This document shows positions 57,324-64,000 of a stretch of 64,000 nucleotides of DNA, in pieces (position 1 is the first letter of the stretch; every line of letters begins with the position of its first letter). A program made the position numbers and the translations under genes. The stretch comes from Calonectria ilicicola (Eukaryota; Ascomycota; Sordariomycetes; Hypocreales; Nectriaceae), in contig CP085830.1 in assembly GCA_020809705.1 (NCBI GenBank), forward strand, positions 1,364,001-1,428,000, given 5' to 3'. Below the pieces are notes generated by a model. The model saw nothing but the letters and a program-made list of their open reading frames with translations. It did not search any database and was not told the DNA's origin.

Positions 57324-57562
57324 ATTATTATTTATTATTTATTATTTATTATTTATTATTTATTATTTATTATTTATTATTTATTATTTATTATTTATTA
57401 TTTATTATTTATTATTTATTATTTATTATTTATTATTTATTATTTATTATTTATTATTTATTATTTATTATTTATTATTTATTATTTATTATTTATTATT
57501 TATTATTTATTATTTATTATTTATTATTTATTATTTATTATTTATTATTTATTATTTATTAT
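57324..57562. repeat. Heptanucleotide satellite (TTATTTA)n
   Basis: About 34 near-perfect copies of a 7-bp AT unit run without interruption. Because 7 is not a multiple of 3 and the unit has no stop in one frame, it creates a spurious 97-codon frame of Ile/Tyr/Leu repeats, which is not a gene. Confidence 0.93.
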
Positions 57563-58891
57563 TACTTTATTCTTTTTTTCCTTATTAAATACTTTTTAAA
57601 TCTTTATAATATTATTTTTTTTTAATTTTCTATAATATTTACTTATTATAAATAATTTATTAATTAAATATTTATTAAATAATTATTAAATAATTACTTT
57701 TATTTTTATTATATTATATAAAAATATAATATTATATAAAAATAAAATAATCTCTTCCTTATTTATTATTAAAAATCTATTAATACTTACTATATTTACT
57801 ATAAAAAAAATTAATTAATCTTATAATATAATATATCTACTTTTATTAAATATTTTATATATAATTATTACTAATTTAATTAAATTCTTTAAAAGCTTAT
57901 TAATATTATAATCTAATATTAGAATTTCCTAATTAAACTTAATATATATAATACTATCAAGTATAATAAAAATAATAATAATACCCCTAAGCCTTTAATA
58001 AACATTAGCTACTAATACCTTAATAGAGTTATATATACTACTACCAATTCCTAGCATTATATTAAAGATAGTATTAAAAGTGTAGCCAGTATTTATAGAA
58101 TGTTTGATAAGTAGTTGTCTTTATATTTACTATAGGAGATTATTATTTTATATAAGCTAGTAATATTAGACTTTTAAGTTTAAGTGGGTATTTTTATTTT
58201 ATATTTAGTAAGTATTTTATTAATTTATTATAATATAATTTTATTTTTATTAATATTAAAGATTTATATTTTTATTTAATTTTTATTATTTTTCTTTATA
58301 TTTATAATAATAATATTATTATAATTATTAAATATTTATTAAATGCTTTTAATTAAATTAAGTTTATTTATATTTTTAATATTATAAAAAATTCTTTATT
58401 TTAATTTATTATTATATAGAAGTATAAAATTTTATATATTTTGGTTATTATTATAAGTTATTATAGTTTTATTTATATTATTAAGTATATTAGGAAATCT
58501 TTTATTTAATAAAAAATAATTAATATATTTTTATATTATATTTAAAAGAAAAAGAAGAAGTTTAAGGTTATAAAGTCTATTATCTTTAAGGCTAAGTCTA
58601 AGCTTATACTTAATAATATATCTCTATTACTTATTAGCTATGGTTATGGTGGATATGATAGTTATCTTTATAATTATCCTTATAGTTATGATTATAGTGC
58701 CTCTTTTTAGATATTTATTTATTAAGTTATTATCAAGTTTTTACTAAGTGCCCCTTGGTTATTATTTTAATAATTTATATATATATTTATATTTATAAAT
58801 ATATTAATTAGTAATTATCTTATTGGTTGTTTATTATACCTTTATTATATTTTTTATTTTATATTATTATTTTATTTTTTATATATATTCT

Positions 58892-59045
58892 TATATTATT
58901 TATAATATTTTTATATTATTTATAATATTTTTATATTATTTATAATATTTTTATATTATTTATAATATTTTTATATTATTTATAATATTTTTATATTATT
59001 TATAATATTTTTATATTATTTATAATATTTTTATATTATTTATAA
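58892..59045. repeat. 20-bp tandem repeat, about 7-8 copies
   Basis: The unit TATAATATTTTTATATTATT recurs in exact register for roughly 150 bp with no variation, then decays at the right end. Confidence 0.92.
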
Positions 59046-59299
59046 AATATTCTATAAGTACTTAGTAAATTCCTATATATTATATTCTACTAATTAACTT
59101 ACTTACTTAATTTAATAAAATAACTATCCTCTATCTTTCTTATAATTTATAATTTTTTTTACTTTTTATTCTTTCTTTTTTTCTTTAATTTAAGAAAAAT
59201 AATTGTACTTTTATTATTTACTTACTAAAATTATAATTATAGCTTTAATAGTAAGATTAAGAATATATTTTATATACTTATTTTTTTATTTTTTTTAAT

Positions 59300-60090
59300 T
59301 ATTACATTAATAAATTATAATATTAATTTCTTATCTTTAAAATAAAAATATTTAATTAATAGTTTAATAATATTTTTTAATTTATATTCCTTAGCTTAGT
59401 AGTATTAATTATAATGTTTAGATTATGTCTTTATAATAGATTGTTAGTATTCTTAGACTTATTCTTTTATTTAATAAAGAATTATTAAATGCTTATTAAT
59501 TTCTTATACTTTAGTTTTAATATATTCAAAGATATAAGCTATTACTTTAAAATAATACCTATAAAATGCTTATATTAAAGAAATTCTAATAATATTATAT
59601 ATATTATTATTATATATAAACTTTAATTTAGGTAATTAGGCTATTTATTAATTTAATAAGCTTTTTATATATATTTAAAGATATTTTTTTAATATTTAGT
59701 AAGTCTATTTTATTTAATTATTTATTTATAAATAATATATAGTAAATAATTAATAAATAATTATTTATTTTTTAGAAGTTTAGCTTAGAATTTATTAATA
59801 ATTAACTTATCTTTATTACTTATAATTCCTTTTAATATTCTAAATTTATATTTAATATTTTTATAAAGAATTTATATAAATTAAATTATATTAAATATTT
59901 TTCTTATTAATAAGAAGATTATATATTTAATTATATAATATATAATAATTAAAATTATATTATATTCTTTATTATCTACTTAAGTATTACTTAACAACCT
60001 TATAATAAAGTCTATATTAATTTCTTAGAATAAGTATATTAGTAGGGGAAGTAGCTATAACTACCTATATAACTTATATCTTAATAAACG
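59300..60090 (-). mobile_element. Minus-strand Ty3/gypsy integrase fragment
   Basis: Read on the minus strand, 59.64-60.08 kb resembles a mutated retroviral-type integrase core, with a stretch corresponding to the conserved region between the second and third acidic residues. The trace ends abruptly where the plus-oriented LTR-like copy begins at 60,097, so that insertion probably truncated it. Limits are approximate. Confidence 0.5.
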
Positions 60091-60096
60091 TGTAAA

Positions 60097-60346
60097 GATG
60101 TAGGACCAAGAGGACCAATCAAGCACATATACCGAATGTATACTAGCATAAGATACTATAAGGCAAGAACGCTTATAATAATATTATATAATAAGTATAG
60201 GTAAATAGTTCTATAGTTTATTAAATTAAAGTTTTAATAATAAAAATAAAGATTTATTATAATTTTATTTATACTTTATTTTAGTTATAAATTTAATTTA
60301 TTATAATTCTTTAATTTTTTTTTTAAAAGATTAATATATTATATAA
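60097..60346 (+). repeat. LTR-like repeat, copy 2
   Basis: The segment begins TGTAGGACCAAGAGGACCAA and matches copy 1 at 51,623. It keeps more C and G than copy 1 at several sites. Gypsy coding traces follow on the same strand, so it is probably the 5' LTR of the element below. Confidence 0.75.
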
Positions 60347-63300
60347 TAAATAGAGTTATTAGAAGTTTAGAAAAAGTTAATATTATATTATTACTTTTTA
60401 AATTAATAAGAATTTATTATAGTAAATAAAAATTATAAATATAAGCTATATATTATTAAAAGTATAAATAAGAACTTTAAAAAAAGCTTATTTAAAGAGA
60501 TAAAGCTTTAAAGAATTTAAATATATTTTTTATTTTAATTTTTAAAAGTATTCTAATTATAAAATTAAAAAAATAAAAACCTTAAGATTTAGAGAATATT
60601 AGGGAGTAAATATTATTATTATTTATAATATAAATTTTATATAATATAAAGAAAATTATAATATTTATAAAAGATTTTATAATTATAATAGTTTAATAAT
60701 AAAAATAGTTCTAAATATAGTAGTAATAGCTTTAGGCTTAGTAATAGTAATTCTAGATGGATATATTATACTAGTTGGCTGTATAGCCTAGTATAAGTCT
60801 AAGGAAGAACTATAAAAAACCTCTATTATATAATTATAAAAGGCTTAATAAAGATATATTAGGTATTTAAGTTAATAACTAGATCTATACTATTAAAATT
60901 AATAATAATTTATAGCCAGGTAGTTCTACTATATAGTATATAAAATAAATTATAACTAAGTTCTTATACCCTCTATAAATATAATAATATAATTATATTA
61001 GAAGGCTTATTAGCTAAGACCTTTTATAAGAAGATTTTCTTATTTTTATATATAAGATATATATTAACTTAGATTTATATAAATATTAACTTAGATTTAT
61101 ATAAATATTAACTTTATAATAAATTATTATCTTTAAAGTAAAAGAAAAACTATATATTATAATAATACTTTACTATATAAATAGCCCTATATACTATATT
61201 AAATATTAAAAGTTTAAAGAATAATATTATTTTAATTTATTAATATTATTTTAAATTATAATTTAAATTAAAAGTAGAAATATTAAAATAAAAAGTAAAA
61301 TTTAAAAAGCCTTATAAAATAGCTAATAAAATTAAATAATTTTAAATTTATTTTTATTAAAATAATTAAGAAATATAAAAGAATAATAATATTAAAAGAT
61401 TACTTTTTAATTAATAAAAAGGCTTTTAAAAATAATATTTTAATAATTATAAAAATTAAGGTAAAGATTAAAGTAAAAGTAAAAGTTAAGAAGATATACT
61501 TAAATTAATCTTTTTAAAAGATAATATTAAATCTATTTTTTTTATTACTTTTAATAATATAAAGAAAATTATTAATTTTAATTATATTTAATTTCTAATT
61601 TATTATATTTATAATAAAGAAAATTATATTTCTTTTTATTATTTATTATAATAAAAAAATAATATATTTTTTAAAATTATTAAAATTTAAATTATTAATA
61701 ATAATTTTATTAAAATAGATTTATTAAAAAATAAATAAATATAAACTTAATATATAAAATTATTATATATAAGAAACTTTTACTTTTAGAATAGATTATT
61801 TAAAAAAAGTATTAATATTTAATACTTATAAAAAAGAAAAAATCTAAATAGATATAGATATTTATATATAAGTAGACCTTATTAGCTAACAATTAGTATA
61901 AAGATTAGATTTAAAGCTAGCCCTAGATATAGCTATACCTATATTAAAAAGTTATAATAGAACCACATCAGCCTTATATAAGGTATATTAATTAACTTTA
62001 TTCTTAATTAATTATTAAAGAATACCTTAAAAGATTTAAAAAATATTTATTAAAATATAATATTTAAAAAATATTAATAATCTACTTCTTTTAAATAATT
62101 TTATAAATAAAGAAAATATTATAATTAATATATATAATTACTATTAAATATATAAACCTATTTTTTTTATAAAATTTAAGAATATTATAAAAAAATTAAT
62201 AAAAAAAATAAAAAAAGCTTATATACTTTATATTATTAATATATAATTATTAAAAAAAATTAATTAAAGCTTTAAAAGATAAAATTATTAATAATAATAT
62301 TAATATATTATTTTTAGAATTATAATTAAAATAATATATATTTAATAAAGTAAAAGTAATAAAATTATTACTTTTTAAAAATATAAAGTATTTTATTAAT
62401 ATTATAAAAAGTAAAGAGCCTTTATATAATTTATTATATTTACTAAATATTAAATAATATTATATATTATAAATATATATAATAAATAATATTATTAATA
62501 ATAGGATATAATTATTAATTAATATTATTTATACTAAAGAAAGATAATATTATATATTTATATATAAATTATACAAATTTTAATATAATTATTATTAAAA
62601 ATTAATATTTACTTTTATTTATTAATAATCTTTTAAATAAATTAATAAAAATAAAATAAATTATTAAAATTAATATTTATAATATATATTATTATATTAA
62701 AATTAAAAAAAATAATAAATAAAAGATTACTTTTAGAATTTAATATAATTACTTTAAATATATAATTATACTATTTAGATTAATTAATACTCTAGTTATC
62801 TTCTAAGTATATATTTACTATATATTTATAGGACTTTTAAATACTTATTATATTATATATTTAAATAATATTATTATTTATTCCAAGATAAGAGAATGAT
62901 ATATTAAGAATATTAACAAGGTTTTTAAATAATTATATAACTTTTAATTATATATTAAATTCTTTAAATATATCTTTTATTAATAAAAGATAGAATTCTT
63001 AGGGTATATAATTATTTAAAAAGATATTAAGATAGATCTTATATAAATTTAATCTATTATTAAATAAAAAAAACTAATCTTATATAAAAATATATAAATA
63101 TTTCTTAACTTTTATAATTTTTATTAAAAATTTATTTTTAAATACTTTAAAATAATAAAATCTTTAATAAAACTATTTAAGAAAAATAAAAATAATTATA
63201 AAACTAAAGATCTTATTTAAATTAAAATTAAAGAAGATATATTTTAAGAATTAAAAATAGCTTTCTATTTAATAGCTATCTTATAATATTAAAATCTAAT

Positions 63301-64000
63301 TTTAAAAGCCTATATTAAAATAAATATATTTATTAAAATTATCTTAAAGATCTTATTATAGCTTATAAAAGATTAATAATACCTAATAGCTTATTAATTA
63401 AAAAAGCTCTTTAATATTAAATAATATTAAAGAACTAGATAGTAAGAGCTACTTATAATTATTAAAAGCTTAAAATATTAAAGTTATTATTTATTAGAGT
63501 TATTAAAAAATTTATAATATTAATAAATTATTTTATTTTTAAAGGTATTATTAAGGCTTTAATAAAAAATCTTAAAAAAAGACTTATAAAATAAATTTAT
63601 AAACTATTTTTATTCAATTTTAATCTTAAATATAAATTAAAAAAGCTTAATATAATAAATAATCTATTAAAATAATTAAATTATATAAAAAGGGAAATTA
63701 TATATAAAAATATACTTTCTATATTTATAAAGAAGCTTTAATTAATAAAGAAATTATTATTAAATATATAATATATAATTACTAATATAAAGAATAAAAT
63801 TAAGATTATTAGTACTTATATATAAACTATTTATATTAACTTTAGGAATAATATACTTATATATTAGGTAGTAAATAAAGATTCTTTACCCTTAGATTAA
63901 AAATAGATTATTAGATTATTAGATTAATAAAATATAATTATAATCTTTTTAATTATATAATAATAAAAGATTAATAATATTATTATAAAGAAGAATATTT
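60347..64000 (+). mobile_element. Third Ty3/gypsy element, cut by the window edge
   Basis: Plus-strand traces include a gag-like region (about 60.5-61.5 kb) and reverse transcriptase (about 62.5-63.05 kb) with the catalytic motif reading YLNNI at 62,858-62,872, both Asp codons turned to Asn. RNase H follows at about 63.3-63.55 kb. The remainder and the 3' LTR lie beyond the window. Its internal sequence differs from both other gypsy elements here. Confidence 0.72.

Larger units (their letters stand above)
43622..64000. other. AT-rich block of nested RIP-mutated transposons
   Basis: From about 43.62 kb to the right edge the sequence is overwhelmingly A and T, with TA, AA and TT steps dominating and almost no CpA or TpG left except in small patches. 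The only long open frame is an artefact of a tandem repeat at 57.3 kb. Every recognisable coding trace belongs to transposons, and the differences between repeat copies are almost all C-to-T or G-to-A. This is the signature of repeat-induced point mutation. The block continues beyond the window. Confidence 0.92.

Noticed and set aside
57295..57588. 97-codon frame of Ile/Tyr/Leu repeats
   Set aside because: It is the translation of a (TTATTTA)n satellite and has no coding character beyond the repeat.
43622..64000. Mitochondrial insertion as an explanation for the AT-rich block
   Set aside because: Traces are of gypsy and pogo transposons with LTRs, TIRs and target duplications, and repeat copies differ by RIP-type transitions; no mitochondrial gene was recognised.

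Overview
The window looks like nuclear DNA of a filamentous ascomycete (Pezizomycotina; a Sordariomycete, perhaps Hypocreales, is my best guess). The evidence is short GT-AG introns of about 50-120 nt, a HET-domain gene, a Zn2Cys6 regulator, a LaeA-like methyltransferase, a Ral2-type Kelch protein, and transposons carrying mutations typical of repeat-induced point mutation (RIP). No rRNA, tRNA or CRISPR was recognised.

Positions 1-32 kb form a gene-sparse accessory segment. In order it holds: a decayed TATA-driven gene (1.7 kb); a large intronless protein of unknown role (3.2-5.9 kb); a small spliced gene for a secreted six-cysteine protein (8.06-8.43 kb, minus); an uncharacterised fungal protein with a suspicious upstream stop (9.7-11.9 kb); an O-methyltransferase facing a nine-exon LaeA-like methyltransferase across a shared promoter (12.1-16.2 kb); a nucleobase/nucleoside deaminase (16.6-17.1 kb, minus); a HET-domain protein (18.0-20.0 kb); a secreted repeat protein (21.0-22.4 kb); a MITE with TA target sites (22.7-23.2 kb); a C2H2-like basic protein (24.4-25.8 kb); a 67-residue protein behind a strong-looking promoter (27.6 kb); a four-exon Zn2Cys6 factor (28.1-29.7 kb, minus); and an unknown basic protein (30.8-31.8 kb).

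Positions 32.5-41.6 kb look like conserved core genome: a Ral2-like Kelch/BTB protein and a 1-Cys peroxiredoxin, separated by about 5 kb of GC-rich DNA with no recognisable gene.

Near 43.6 kb base composition changes abruptly. From there to the end the window is extremely AT-rich and consists of nested RIP-mutated transposons: a complete Ty3/gypsy element with 391-bp LTRs and a TTAAT target duplication (44,445-51,339), inserted in an older inverted repeat; a complete Fot1/pogo-type DNA transposon with TA target sites (52,613-54,471); a second gypsy remnant; a minus-strand integrase remnant; and a third gypsy element running off the right edge. Two AT-only tandem arrays lie between them. The block resembles an AT-isochore of a subtelomere or centromere; which one cannot be told from this window.

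Exon junctions were set by hand from frame continuity and splice signals. Family assignments come from motif recognition, not from searches.
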